Positions 34,232 to 44,611 are shown, numbered from the stretch's first letter. The stretch: 64,000 nucleotides of DNA from Agrypnia vestita (GCA_016648135.1 JADDOH010002612.1:1-64000); one strand, 5' to 3'. A program made the numbers and translations. Notes: generated by a model not told the origin, from the letters alone.

Positions 34232-34925
34232 TATAATTGATATAAATTAACTTTGTTAAAACCACTTATTTATTGAAAAAAACTCAACATGTTTCGAAGC
34301 CAATGGCTTCTTCGTCAGGATAACAAAAATAATATTTGAAAATCGAAGTAAAGATCAAAATATTAAAAAGTTACATATGAAAAATGATAATATAAAGTAC
34401 CTAATTAACATGAAAATAAATTTAATAGATAACTATTTGCAAAAAGGACCTGATTATTTATAATTTTCAATTTACTATTTACACTCTTTGTTATTTCCAA
34501 AATTTCTAATTTATCAAATTCTGATTCTGTATAATTTGTATGTAAAATTTGTAAACCCTTATTAATAGCAAAAGAACGATCCATAGCCAAAAGATGGTTA
34601 GCAAATTCAGAATAATTATTACTATTTAAACACCTTAAGTGTTCCTTAACTCTAATTTAAAAATTTCTACACGTTTTTCCTATATAAAAATAATCACAAT
34701 CATTACAAATTAATTTATAAACACCCGATTTTTTTAAAAAATTATCCTTTTCTTTATTATATAATATGTATTTTTTAAATTTATTATTAGTATAAAAAGC
34801 TGGTTGATTAACATTTGAAATATTTTTAACTATTGAATTAGAAATTTCATGTCGAATTTTTTCAATAAATAAGTGGTTTTAACAAGGTTAATTTATATCA
34901 ATTATAATTATTTAATAATTTGAAA
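34232..34925 (-). pseudogene. Penelope-like element, GIY-YIG endonuclease fragment
   Basis: On the minus strand the frame SGVYKLICNDCDYFYIGKTC (about 34680-34740) is a GIY-YIG nuclease start, with GVY and YIG in place of GIY and YIG. After one in-frame stop it continues IRVKEHLRCLNS and LAMDRSFAINK..., then FDKLEILEI, the usual PLE endonuclease tail. Upstream linker residues are open back to about 34860. The fragment is bounded by inverted repeats of about 55 bp (34232-34290 and 34862-34920). A hammerhead motif lies at the 3' side. The reverse transcriptase is missing, and the single stop plus truncation make it inactive. Confidence 0.88.
34282..34322 (-). ncRNA. hammerhead ribozyme motif (PLE family with ACATGT)
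   Basis: The minus strand reads CTGACGA (complement of 34312-34318), stem II GAAGCC/GGCTTC, then GAAACATGTT (complement of 34286-34295). Helix III would be the palindrome ACATGT, again suited to dimers. The cleavage triplet is GTT. Helix I pairs only two bases. Core intact but helix I weak. Confidence 0.6.
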
Positions 34926-35343
34926 TTACAGAATAATACGCTTCATTCACAAGTAATGACGCAACAAGAAATTTTATTTAATATAAGGAATGAGTTTTTT
35001 TATCTCTTTACAGTGTAGGAACTTTAAAATGGTATACCTCTGATAAAGGTTGATATTTATAAATTAAAACTATGTATGATCTGTATAATATTATGAATCG
35101 TGCATTTCATTTGTTTTCAAATGCATATACATATATAGCCACACAGCGGACAGCGAAACGCGCCCCGTTAGGCCTTCAATGTACCGAATGACAATGTGAT
35201 TGACCAAGTGGGGCCTTTGATCATGTAGGATGGTCGTATCACAGTTCAATAACTTGCAAACAAGGTGAGGATAAGCATTAGATCGGTAAATTTAATTTTA
35301 ATAGAGGATACAGGCTTGAAGAGAGTGTCCAACGACCGGACAT
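34926..35343. other. intergenic sequence
   Basis: A GC-richer patch at about 35140-35270 may include 5' parts of the adjacent mariner copy, but I cannot align it. No gene. Confidence 0.4.
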
Positions 35344-35640
35344 ATGATCCATTGTATTAATGCACCTGCGCATCATCTTTCAGGCTTTCTCGGCCAAATA
35401 CAGCATTCTCCTGGCTCTTACTCTCCTGACATGGCTCCGTGTTATTTTTGGCTATTACCCAAGTTAAAAATGCCGCTTAAAGGAATCCGATTTGAATCAA
35501 GAGAAGACACTACTCAGCTGAACGCCATTCCAAATGATACCTTTCAGAAATGTTTCCAACAAGTGTGTGCATTATCAAGAGGACTACTTTGTATGAAATT
35601 ACCGTGTGTATGTATAAATGTGTGTTTCTGCCAACCAAAG
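35344..35640 (+). pseudogene. mariner transposase, C-terminal fragment
   Basis: The frame MIHCINAPAHHL corresponds to the second catalytic Asp block (family HxDNAPAH). Here Asp is replaced by Ile-Asn, so the key residue is lost. YSPDMAPCYFWLLPKLKMPL (about 35420-35480) is the block with the last catalytic Asp, where DF has become YF. GIRFESREDTTQLNAIPNDTFQKCFQQ follows as in the family. The N-terminal half is absent. Related in sequence to the minus-strand fragment at 0.5-0.8 kb. Confidence 0.82.
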
Positions 35641-35684
35641 GTTTGATTTTTAGGTAGTCTGTAGATAAAACAAACGTGCATTTT

Positions 35685-36182
35685 TACTCCCTTTATATTA
35701 ATTCTTGGCGTCTGCTTGTTTGCTTGCCGGCTTGCCGTTAAAAAAAACTTTGGATCGATTTTTGACCCTTTTCCCGTGATCCTATCGAGCTGAAACTTGG
35801 CAAATAGACCTGTGGCGACGATCAAGAAGTTTTATTAAATTTTCGTTAAAAAAAATTAATAATTATAGTTAAGAAAAGTTTGATTTCGGCGGCCCGATAA
35901 CGTTACGGAATATTTTCTAAATTTGAATTACTCCGTCGGTATGCATATTAGGTACTTCAATACAAATGTCGAAAATCTAAATTGACTGACAAATGTTTTT
36001 AGAATTTAATCTTCAAAGCGTGAAGTGTCTTATCAAAGCTCAAAACATCTGACATTTTAGAAATATATTAAATTACTGTAAGTTTAGTGTTATGTTATAT
36101 GTTTTAATTCGTCTTTAATTGTTGTTATATTTTACAAAGAAAGGGAGTATAATAAACACTTGGTTTTTATGGGTTACTTTTT
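35685..36182 (+). mobile_element. ~520-bp interspersed repeat, copy 2
   Basis: Starts TACTCCCTTTATATTAATTC and ends TTGGTTTTTATGGGTTACTT. It aligns with the copies at 22.49 and 47.86 kb over its length except for a deletion of about 40 bp in the middle (TTTCGGATTTTTAG block missing). It sits right after the mariner fragment. Confidence 0.88.
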
Positions 36183-37418
36183 GATTAATATTCGAAATAA
36201 ATTATTGCTGGCTGAAAATATCTTATTCCTAACCGTTCTATGAATTTATCGCCTAAATTCCCAGTTGTTTGAATTCCCTTGCCCTAATACCATGCGTGGA
36301 GAACATTGAGTAATGTTTTAATCCTCATACCTCATATCCCAGATGCAATCTTTGGCGTACAGCGTAAGATTTACGTTTAAAAAATGAAAATTTTACGAAT
36401 TATATTTATTTGAACTACCTACATATGGAAGTTTTTGGAGAATATTTTTTGGTGGAGATATTTTTGAAAACACAAAATATTTTGAATGGATGGAATTTTT
36501 TTTACTAGAGAAGTATATTTTAAGAACTGCTTTTTATTGTCAAAATAATTAATGTTTCAGATATCTAAAGACAGGAAGAATATAATATGTTTAATTATAT
36601 TCGTCAGCCAACAAGTGAGTGGCTTGCTTTAATACATCTTCAATACATGATTTTTTCGTGTTAGTGTTTATAATTCATTATCTGATTGTTTCTTACAACT
36701 ACAACTCTGGTAATATGTTAGGGTTAAGGTTAATTGTTACAACTTTTTTCTTATATTATATTCAATACTCCTTTCTTGTAATTTTTATTTATTATATTTC
36801 AATGAAATAACGTAATATAAAATAAATGTGCAGTAAAAAAATCAGATGGAAATGCATTTGGAATAACAATAAGTTATTATGTAATTACGTCTTCGGTAGA
36901 TAACTTGCTTCGGTAAATAAATTTCTCAAAATAATTAAAATATAGTATTTTGAGAAATTCAATGCACAAGATGTAATTTGATATTAAATTTTATTTACTC
37001 ATTTTAGATTGAAACTTTTATGTTTTAAATAGATAAATATAATTAAGATGGGAATATTTTTTTAGTAAATCATCAACAGTCTATAGCAATGTATGCAGGC
37101 ATAAATAGCAAATCGTTTCAACCAATGAGATAAGTTTTTGGTCAACTCAATTTATCGTTGGAACAACTTTACGGAATGTTAGTTACCACATCTACTCTAA
37201 TGGATTTCTGGCACCAATTCAGAATATTTTTAAATTACGCGTAGAGTGACAAGCGAAAGATTTAGCGTTTACAAATTACAAAATTTTGTTCAAAGTTTAC
37301 GAAATGGTAAAATAATATTCAATCAAAAAAAAAATCACACGTTTTTTGCTTTGGTCATTAGTCATTATTTATTTAGGTATTTTGACATAATTGGATCATG
37401 CAACGCAGAGAGATATAA
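36183..37418. other. AT-rich intergenic sequence
   Basis: No gene or repeat that I can support. Confidence 0.45.
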
Positions 37419-37595
37419 TTATATGAGGTATAAAAGAAAAGGCAGCCTTATCCAAAAAAATAAAAAAATAAAAATGAACTGAGTTCTTGATTTTATGTAA
37501 CTATCCCTTCCAATATTATGTTTCCTTTAAATTTTTCCTATAAAATCTTGAATTGAATGTATTTTTTTGGATATTGATTTTATACCTCAAATATG
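37419..37595. mobile_element. short MITE (TATCCAAAAAAA type), copy 1
   Basis: Left arm ATATGAGGTATAAAAG...TTATCCAAAAAAA and right arm TTTTTTTGGATATTG...TATACCTCAAATAT are inverted repeats. A longer copy lies at 61.10-61.36 kb and half a copy at 57.59-57.67 kb. No ORF. Confidence 0.75.
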
Positions 37596-37639
37596 ATTTC
37601 TTAACATAAATATACCTAATTAAATAAATAAACCTATGT

Positions 37640-37850
37640 TTCAGTATGAAAATATTGCTAACTTACTATCACGCTGCTGGGACTGGCAATGAAGATATCA
37701 TAATGCCATACTCTCCTGTTCTGGCACGCCACATTCGCCTCGTCCACTTTCATACATCTTCTATGGCACGAAATTTGGCTGTTGAAACTTTTAAAAGGGC
37801 CCGCGACTGTTACTTGCTTTATCTTTCGCAGGTGTCCTCTGTTCATGTTG
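37640..37850 (-). pseudogene. LINE 3' end (VCQDRR family), copy 3
   Basis: Minus-strand peptide CHRRCMKVDEANVACQNRRV (about 37700-37760) aligns with IRRFIKVYDASVVCQDRRVY at 26.3 kb and the corresponding block at 20.73 kb. The microsatellite-like end is weak here (TTGCTAACTTACTA). Confidence 0.72.
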
Positions 37851-38239
37851 TCTTCAACACTCGCCTTAAATATTTTCTCTTACCAACATCTTCTCGCTCA
37901 TATGCTTTATACGACCAAACTATCCAAACGATACTTTATTTAGTATATCTAGTACACTATAGCCACATTCATATTCCATATTCACCATGTAACGTAACCC
38001 GCCTGGCTACCTGAAGCTAAATACGCAACTATAAGTTTAATAATATAAGTTTTACGAAAAGCCCAAAGCTTGAGACTTTAAGCTACCGAATTGAGCTTTA
38101 TTACGACTTTTGTGACTTTTAAGCACACACTTTATGCTTTAAGTTACTAGATGAAAACTTAAGTTGAACTTAGAACTTCGGAAGTATATTTACATGAAAG
38201 CTAATATTATTTTTTTTTGTTAAGAATTTATATTTTCAA
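37851..38239. other. intergenic sequence
   Basis: Nothing recognised. A tRNA-like A-box string TATCTAGTGGTTAGG begins near 38256 at the edge of the next segment, without a convincing B box. Confidence 0.4.
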
Positions 38240-39814
38240 AATTGGCCAGTCGTGATCTATCTAGTGGTTAGGAAAATTCCCCCTCCGTTGTGTTCGTAGC
38301 TATCCAAAATTCTTTTGATATGTGGTGAGATTCGTATTCTTATTAACGCGACTAGACTAATAAAAAACGAATTCTTACCTAACTATGGAAATAACAAACG
38401 CACGTAACTAATCCGTACTCGTAATTAACATAACGGATTTATTTACTAAAGATGATAGAACGCCTAACCGTTATCGACACGAAATCCACGTATTATCTTC
38501 GAACACTTATAGACGAAATGCCAGAGACATAAAACATATTTCCGAAATTACTTTGGGCCCTTGTAGAAACAGTTCCAGAATTCTACAGTTTCGCCTATAC
38601 GAGAGATAGCCAATATCGTCCACGTCCTGAGTCGGCCTAAAGGTCAATTATATGCGGCGTAGCCGAGAAATAAACGCTAGTAGCAAAACTTCCTTACATA
38701 GTACAGTCATAACTATAATACCACCGGGGTTAAATACAGAAAAATAAAACAATACAATCATTGTCAAGTTAACGGCATACGCTAAAGATTCCGCCCGCCT
38801 TGATTATCAATACCTCATAATAGCAGCTTAGAACAGTGTTAGCACAACCACACGCGGTACCCATTTATGACAGATTTACAAGATATAATAGCATTGGTTA
38901 TATTCAAAAACACAAGTAAGAAACCTACCGATAGCGCGTCCCACGTTGTCCGATCTGCTCAATCTGTTCATAGTACATAGTGGGGGAAGACAAACATATT
39001 TTTAACAACTAAGACGCATCCAGAGGCTCAGGGCAAGCTTTGTCTGACATTATCACAGCCCGAGATTCTAAGGGAATGGAAGATACAGTTTTGTAACTAA
39101 AATTTAAGAAGTGTCTAACCACTTCTGTTCAAACGTGGATTCTAGATGCCCCCCCCCTGTGGGGGGAGGGGGATGCGGCCCCAGAGCATCGCCGCATCCG
39201 GTGGTTAACTCCTGTTTAGACAAAACCTCCCACACTAAGCTGCAGACCAAAACCAACCCGAGACTCTGTCGCCTCTGCTGGGATCCATTCAGCGTCCTCG
39301 TCCTCCTGGCGACAAACATATCAGGAAGTAATCCCGCGTCTGATATTAAGGTTTGTATATTGTCCCGCGGGGCAGTCTAATTGACTGGTGTATAATGATG
39401 GGGATCCCACGTCGCGGCTACATGGGCCGGATTATTATTATGTTTACTGCTGATTAAAGAGCTGAATGAACTAACTGGGTGGCTGGAAAAGACTCATCCC
39501 TGAGTGCGTCAGACAGAGCCATGTTAGCATCGCCAATTATAGCTGATGTGGTTGATCCCACGGTGTAGTCTAATTGACTAGAGATATTAAAGAGATAGTA
39601 TTCCAGAGTGAATGTTATGGTTAATTGTGTGGTTCCCGATATGTATGTCTTGTGCCAGAGGAGAAGGGCTCCGAAAGGCTCCTGGTATACAGCAGTTTAG
39701 TAAAGATGATTAATGATGTGTCAGGATGAGATGTCAACCGGCACTCCCGATCAGGATACTCGTTCAAATAAATCAGCTTCTATTCAAGATATAACCATGG
39801 AGATCTGGATTCGA

Positions 39815-40400
39815 TGACACCGAGGACGACCAAGCATCGAGATTCTTCCCACCAGTGTGTTACGGGTGAGTTCTCGACGCCGAGCTATAGGAAACAGCCG
39901 CATATTCTTGAGCCGTAGCCTCTCTATTATAAGGATGGTATGCGTTAAGCTGCCCATGTTGTACGCCCACCTGGCGTGTCACGACACTTTGATCGCCACG
40001 ATGCGAAAGAACCCCGATCTCCCTCCTTTCATAATCAATTCTGTCAGTCACGACAATCAGATTGGTGATGGGTGATGAAACTATTTTAGTACAGTATAAA
40101 TTAGAATGTACATGATGGAGAAATAGCTGTCACTCCTGCATTCAGAACATAGAGGTTTGAAATCAATAGCCCCGCGACGATCAATCGCTGAGATGCTTCC
40201 CACCAGCGTGTTACGGGTGAGTTCTCGACGCCGAGCTATAGGAAACAACCGCATATTCTTGAGCCGTAGCCTCTCTATTATAAGGATGGTATGCGTTAAG
40301 TTGCCCATGTGGTACGCCCACCTGGCGTGTCACAACGTATCGATCGACACAGCGTCAATGAATTCCGACCTCCCTCCTTCCATTAGCAAATCTTACAATG
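39815..40400. repeat. tandem duplication group A (2 units, ~352-bp period)
   Basis: The unit cores at about 39850-39985 and 40201-40335 are nearly identical (for example GAGTTCTCGACGCCGAGCTA in both, and CGTAGCCTCTCTATTATAAG). Flanks are more diverged but still alignable, ending at CCTCCCTCCTT in both. Confidence 0.9.
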
Positions 40401-40476
40401 TTAAGATTCTTTTCATTAGTAATTTTAAATATGTTTAAGTTTTGCATACAAGCACCACGTTCAACAGATGACAAGA

Positions 40477-41507
40477 AGAATAGTAATAGTAAAAGGTCCT
40501 TAGCTGACAGAAGTTGAAGTTCTCTGCAAACTGTCCATATCCTCTAGTAACGCCTTCAAATGATGTTCTCCTTGTATGTGTTTTCCAATAACAGCTTTCC
40601 AGTCATGTATTTAAAGTAACGTCATCCTTGTGTGTGTGTGTACTACAATATCTGCCTTCCAGTTAATGATTCCCAAAAATGTGTTTTCCTTGTATATATA
40701 TATTTCAATATCAGCGCCTGTAAAACTGTATTAGATCCTAGAAACAAAAGACTATTCCCTCTACGCCGAAGCACATACAGAACATAAGCCCCTTCAATCT
40801 AGTTCATCCACGGTTATGCAAAAAGGCGAAAGAATAGTAATAGTAAAAGGTCCTTAACTGACAGAAGTTGAAGTTCTCTGCAAACTGTCCATATCCTCTA
40901 GTAGCGCCTGTGTTTTCCAATAACAACTTTCCAGTCATGTATTTAACATAACGTCCTCCTTGTGTGTATGTGTGCTTCAATATCTGTCATCCAGTTAATG
41001 ATTCCCAAAATAGTGTTTTCCTTGTATATATATTTCAATATCAGCACCTGTAAAACTGTATAGGATCCTAGAAAAAAAAAGACTATTCCCTCTACGCCGA
41101 GCACATGCAGGACATAAACCCCTTCAAACTAGTTCATCTACGCCGAACAGTGATATCACATGCAGACATAAACAATATAATTACAAGTATGCTTGCGTCC
41201 CGCCGACTGGGCGCCTGTGTTTTCCAATAACAACTTTCCATTCATGTATTTAACATAACGTCCTCCTTGTGTGTATGTGTGCTTCAATATCTGTCATCCA
41301 GTTAATGATTCCCAAAATAGTGTTTTCCTTGTATATATATTTCAATATCAGCACCTGTAAACCTGTATAGGATCCTAGAAACAAGAAGACTATTCCCTCT
41401 ACGCCGAGCACATGCAGAACATAAGCCCTTTCAAACTAGTTCATCTACGCCGTATAGTGATATCACAAGCAGACATAAACAATATAATTACAAGTATGCT
41501 TGCGTCC
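40477..41507. repeat. tandem duplication group B (3 units, ~300-380 bp)
   Basis: Units at about 40477-40826, 40827-41204 and 41210-41507 share GTGTTTTCCAATAACA, CCAGTTAATGATTCCCAAAA, TTCCTTGTATATATATTTCA and GACTATTCCCTCTACGCCGA. Units two and three are closer to each other than to unit one. Unit three lacks the 5' part (AATAGTAATAGTAAAAGGTCC) found in the first two. Confidence 0.92.
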
Positions 41508-41834
41508 TCCCCCACCTTGGTGGAAATATTCGCATTCGTATTCACCGAATAGTAGGCCTGACATTCGTATTCGTGAAAGTAGTATTCGTTGCATCAAGGT
41601 AATTATATTTACAAGTATGTTTAAGTTCCCCCACCTTGGTGGAAATATTCGCATTCGTATTCACCGAATAGTAGGCCTGACATTCGTATTCGTGAAAGTA
41701 GTATTCGTTGCATCAAGGTAATTATATTTACAAGTATGTTTAAGTTCCCCCACCTGGTGGAAATATTCGCATTCGTATTCACCGAATAGTAGGCCTGACA
41801 TTCGTATTCGTGAAAGTAGTATTCGTTGCATCAC
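41508..41834. repeat. tandem duplication group C (119-bp period, 2.7 units)
   Basis: Units start at 41508, 41627 and 41746, a 119-bp period. Each contains CCACCTTGGTGG (a dyad), the ATTCGCATTCGTATTCACCG block and CATTCGTATTCGTGAAAGTA. The third stops at GCATCA. They are almost identical, so this is the youngest duplication of the series. Confidence 0.95.
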
Positions 41835-41901
41835 TCTCAATAATAAAATCATATAGATAAATAATTACGGTAACTCATAAAAATATGATATTACTTATAT
41901 T

Positions 41902-42120
41902 AAAGGAATAAAACAAAACAATCTGTCATATAAGTAAATAACGTGATTACGGAAGACCAAAGGTTAACTACCCCTGAACAAACCGCGAACTGCCCACAAT
42001 AATGGAAAATGTTGTAGAAAACATTTCAAATATCTAATATTGAATGAATAAAAACAATGTCATATGAATAACTATCACGGCTAAGGAAGACCGAAGGTAA
42101 ACTACCCCTGATCTAACCCT
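41902..42120. repeat. tandem duplication group D (2 units, ~141-bp period)
   Basis: AAAACAATCTGTCATATAAG...GGAAGACC.AAGGT.AACTACCCCTGA occurs at about 41912-41980 and, diverged, at about 42050-42115. Confidence 0.8.
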
Positions 42121-42685
42121 TCCCCCTAAATACGTACGTCTGACAATCACTATAAAATGCACCATGTATTATTAAAAAGTCGTAGCAATATATCGAAAGA
42201 TAATTATTATTACAGTCATGTTTGAGTTCGATAGATGGCGGTAGTATAACAATTTTTATTCATATGCCAGGCTGATATTCATATGTAAATAATATCTTGC
42301 ATTCGAAGCAGAATAAATTTTAGCGCAAACCATATTGCACAAACATTAAAATCCGACACCGTAAACATCCCTGCAATTTTATCAAGTAAAACGCTACCCT
42401 AAATAACCAATAATATTTTAATTCTATATATTTACATTCCCTAAATAATACAGACCGATAGTAAAAATAATCAACCGTAATAGAAAATATAAATGTGATC
42501 CCCAGCTGAAGACCGTATTGCACGCTACCCACGTAATACAACAATTATTATACTGCTACTAGGCAAATCGTATAGAAATCCGTGTATTCAGTCGGCAGTA
42601 CAGATAATACAAAAATTCCTTTGCATATTTGAAAATTACATAAGTATTATGGAAGAACGCCGGCTGGACTATCACAGCCGCAAAA

Positions 42686-42997
42686 TCACGAATTATCATA
42701 TATTAAATCTGATGCGCGCATAGTTATACAAAGTTCCAAATATAACACACATAAAAGGCAATAGAAATAAATAATATTGGAAATGCTTATCTGTTCAATG
42801 TTCCAAATCTCCTTTGAATTATTATCAAACTCCGGCTTTTTCCTCGGTCCAGTTAAATTATCTTCCTTATTTCGGACTCTCTTCGACAAGGCCTCGGCCG
42901 ACCTCCAGGCTGAAAACTCTAGTGCCGCTCTCCAATTTGTATTGCTAAAAATAGTCCCTATCTCCCGCCATTTTTGACTCCAACCTACGTGTAAGTG
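42686..42997 (-). CDS. unassigned open frame next to a promoter-like block
   Basis: The minus-strand frame is open from just after a TGA near 42997 to a stop at 42686-42688, about 100 codons, with an ATG only in the middle (42889). Its first part reads GWSQKWREIGTIFSNTNW then AWRSAEALSKRVRNK, and it is hydrophilic with Trp spacing loosely like MADF or SANT-type DNA-binding segments. The last third is AT-driven and hydrophobic. Upstream on the minus strand lie two CCAAT boxes. It could be an exon, with its true start elsewhere, or a transposon relic. Function not recognised. Confidence 0.3.
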   Translation of the reverse strand, partial: HLHVGWSQKWREIGTIFSNTNWRAALEFSAWRSAEALSKRVRNKEDNLTGPRKKPEFDNNSKEIWNIEQISISNIIYFYCLLCVLYLELCITMRASDLIYDNS

Positions 42998-43014
42998 TCA
43001 AGGTCTATCTCTCA

Positions 43015-43150
43015 GAACGCCTCTCATTGGCCAGATCCGCGGCGAACGGCCGCATCTGTGATTGGTCCATCTCGTCAAAACAAAATAACATAAAGCCTGC
43101 TTTACACGCCCGCGTGCAGAAATAATAAAGCTCGCCCGCACCTACCCTTC
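43015..43150 (-). promoter_or_regulatory. promoter-like GC block with two CCAAT boxes
   Basis: On the minus strand GACCAATCAC (about 43057-43066) and GGCCAATGAG (about 43023-43032) are two CCAAT boxes 35 bp apart in a CG-rich stretch, upstream of the open frame just described. Suggestive only. Confidence 0.3.
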
Positions 43151-43200
43151 CGGCAAATATTTAATTATAGAGTATTTATGAATCGTGGTGCTTCTCCTTA

Positions 43201-43536
43201 TCACGAGCTTTTAGCAGATAGATATTTTCGTATAATTTTTCAGCAATGTCTATTTGAATAGGCCAATATCGTTACAACCACTTGTTTGTTCATTTTTCAC
43301 TCAAAAATACATTTTGTTCCCACATATACTCCTAAATGACCAAATTTCTACAAAATTCAGTCTACTTTCATTCTTTTTTCTTTTTTGTGATTTTTTCTTT
43401 TCTTGTCTAAAAACGTTATTCAAATCGAACTATTATAATAAATATCTACACTCGCAATCGTAGAATGTCATAAATGTGTGCAGATTCAATAGTCGAAAAG
43501 GCTTTTAAATCTAGATTATTCTTTAAAAATTAATTG
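43201..43536. other. AT-rich intergenic sequence
   Basis: No gene or repeat that I can support. Confidence 0.45.
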
Positions 43537-43693
43537 TTTTAGTCTACTTATACTCGATTATCATATTTTAAAAAGTCCATTATATATAAAAAATTCAATT
43601 ATTATGTATTAAAAATTAAATGTTTTAATCTCACTATAATCGATTATTATATTATAAAAAAATATTTGTTTTAATCTACTTATATTCGATTAA

Positions 43694-43738
43694 TTACACC
43701 TACATGTTTCGGAAAACCTTTGCATCGTCAGGGTGTTT
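43694..43738 (-). ncRNA. hammerhead ribozyme motif (PLE), core intact
   Basis: The minus strand has helix I ACACC/GGTGT (43732-43736 with 43696-43700), CTGACGA (complement of 43725-43731), a stem II with partial pairing (AAGG/CCTT-like around TTTTCC), then GAAACATGTA. The ACATGT palindrome would form helix III in a dimer and the cleavage triplet is GTA. Confidence 0.7.
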
Positions 43739-43873
43739 TATATGTCAAAATATCAAAATGAATGATGTCTATTGTTTTGGTTTTAAAAATTATTTTAAAT
43801 ATTATTGCTGATTTTAAATAATTTAGAAATCCAAAACAAAAACATAATTCATTTTGATATTTTGACATATATA

Positions 43874-43920
43874 AAACACCTTGACGATGGAAAGATTTTT
43901 CCGAAACATGTAGGTGTAAT
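43874..43920 (+). ncRNA. hammerhead ribozyme motif (PLE), core C3 mutated
   Basis: Helix I ACACC (43876-43880) with GGTGT (43913-43917), TTGACGA (43881-43887) where CTGACGA is expected, stem II GGAAA/TTTCC, GAAACATGTA (43903-43912). The C-to-T change at the first core base would be expected to impair activity. Confidence 0.62.
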
Positions 43921-44230
43921 TAATCGAATATTTTTTTATAATTGAAAAAATAAGATTATTATTTTTTAATTGAAATAATATGTATTTTTTGCGATATTTT
44001 TTTTAATTTCAAAGGTAAAATGTATGAAATATAACGAAGATAAATAAACACTAAGAAGTATGTTGGTTCGATCCATCCCCTAAGCCTTCTCGCAGCACCT
44101 TCCCGCGGGCTATTTGTCAGCACCCCTCCGTGGGCTTCTCACCCCTACATTACTTCAGTGGCGGTGCATCCGTAGATAGAGTTAGCGCAGAACTTTCCCT
44201 TCAACTTCTGTTTGTCGTATAATTCTCAAT

Positions 44231-44611
44231 ATGAGAAGGATACAGCAATCTTACTCTCGCAGTGTTCGCGTTTTGCGCAATAAATATGAAGTTTTTATAA
44301 ATGCTCCAACAACTTGTTTTGGATTTAAAGTTTTTAATAACGTAGCCGGTTTCTCGTCGGAATTAGATAGAGCAACCATTGAAGACATTGTAGAAGAAGT
44401 TTTATGGGACAAATATCCCGAGAAGTTTTTGCTCGGATTTAATTTTTCTCGGAAAATTTTATTGCCCGCAGTTTCAGTATCCCGGGAAACCCATTATACT
44501 TGTTGTAGTATGTTATGGCTTGTTTACGACGTACCTACTGAACTTGCATTGGATTTTATCCTTAATCAAATTTACGAATGTTTTTTTTCTGTATTTCAGT
44601 TTGACCAATGA
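44231..44611 (+). CDS. unassigned 126-codon single-exon ORF
   Basis: An ATG in a fair context (CTCAATATGAG) opens a 126-residue frame ending in TGA at 44609-44611, with an AATAAA 12 bp downstream (44623-44628). The product is basic at the N-terminus (MRRIQQSYSRSVRVLRNKYE), then has an acidic stretch DRATIEDIVEEVLWDKYPEK and a hydrophobic, aromatic C-terminal third; there is no signal peptide. A GC-richer 5' flank (44070-44210) precedes it. I recognise no domain and no second copy in the window. It is the best isolated coding candidate, but could be a retroelement relic or chance. Confidence 0.35.
   Translation: MRRIQQSYSRSVRVLRNKYEVFINAPTTCFGFKVFNNVAGFSSELDRATIEDIVEEVLWDKYPEKFLLGFNFSRKILLPAVSVSRETHYTCCSMLWLVYDVPTELALDFILNQIYECFFSVFQFDQ

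Larger units (their letters stand above)
38240..43200. repeat. GC-richer mosaic of tandem duplications, origin unknown
   Basis: This ~5-kb stretch differs from its flanks in composition and in being built of local duplications: group A (2 units, 39.8-40.4 kb), group B (3 units, 40.48-41.51 kb), group C (3 units, 41.51-41.83 kb) and group D (2 units, 41.9-42.12 kb). A short string AGTCTAATTGACT also occurs twice (about 39376 and 39569). No transposase, reverse transcriptase or gag-like protein is visible, and I found no terminal repeat pair. It could be the internal part of a large non-autonomous element, a long LTR, or a repeat-rich non-coding RNA locus. Boundaries are approximate. Confidence 0.5.
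43537..43935. mobile_element. PLE-derived palindrome with two hammerhead motifs
   Basis: The arms at about 43681-43785 and 43830-43935 are inverted copies (outer string ATTCGATTAATTACACCTAC, inner string GTCAAAATATCAAAATGAAT). The centre of about 45 bp contains no coding sequence. To the left, 43537-43680 holds two further diverged copies of the outer string GTTTTAATCTACTTATA, which also flanks the PLE end at 32.72 kb. This is a non-coding PLE derivative reduced to its two terminal repeats in inverted orientation. Confidence 0.82.

Noticed and set aside
39104..39380. LTR-retrotransposon primer-binding site near TGGCGACAAAC (39308)
   Set aside because: No LTR pair, no CA before the site and no gag or pol sequence nearby.
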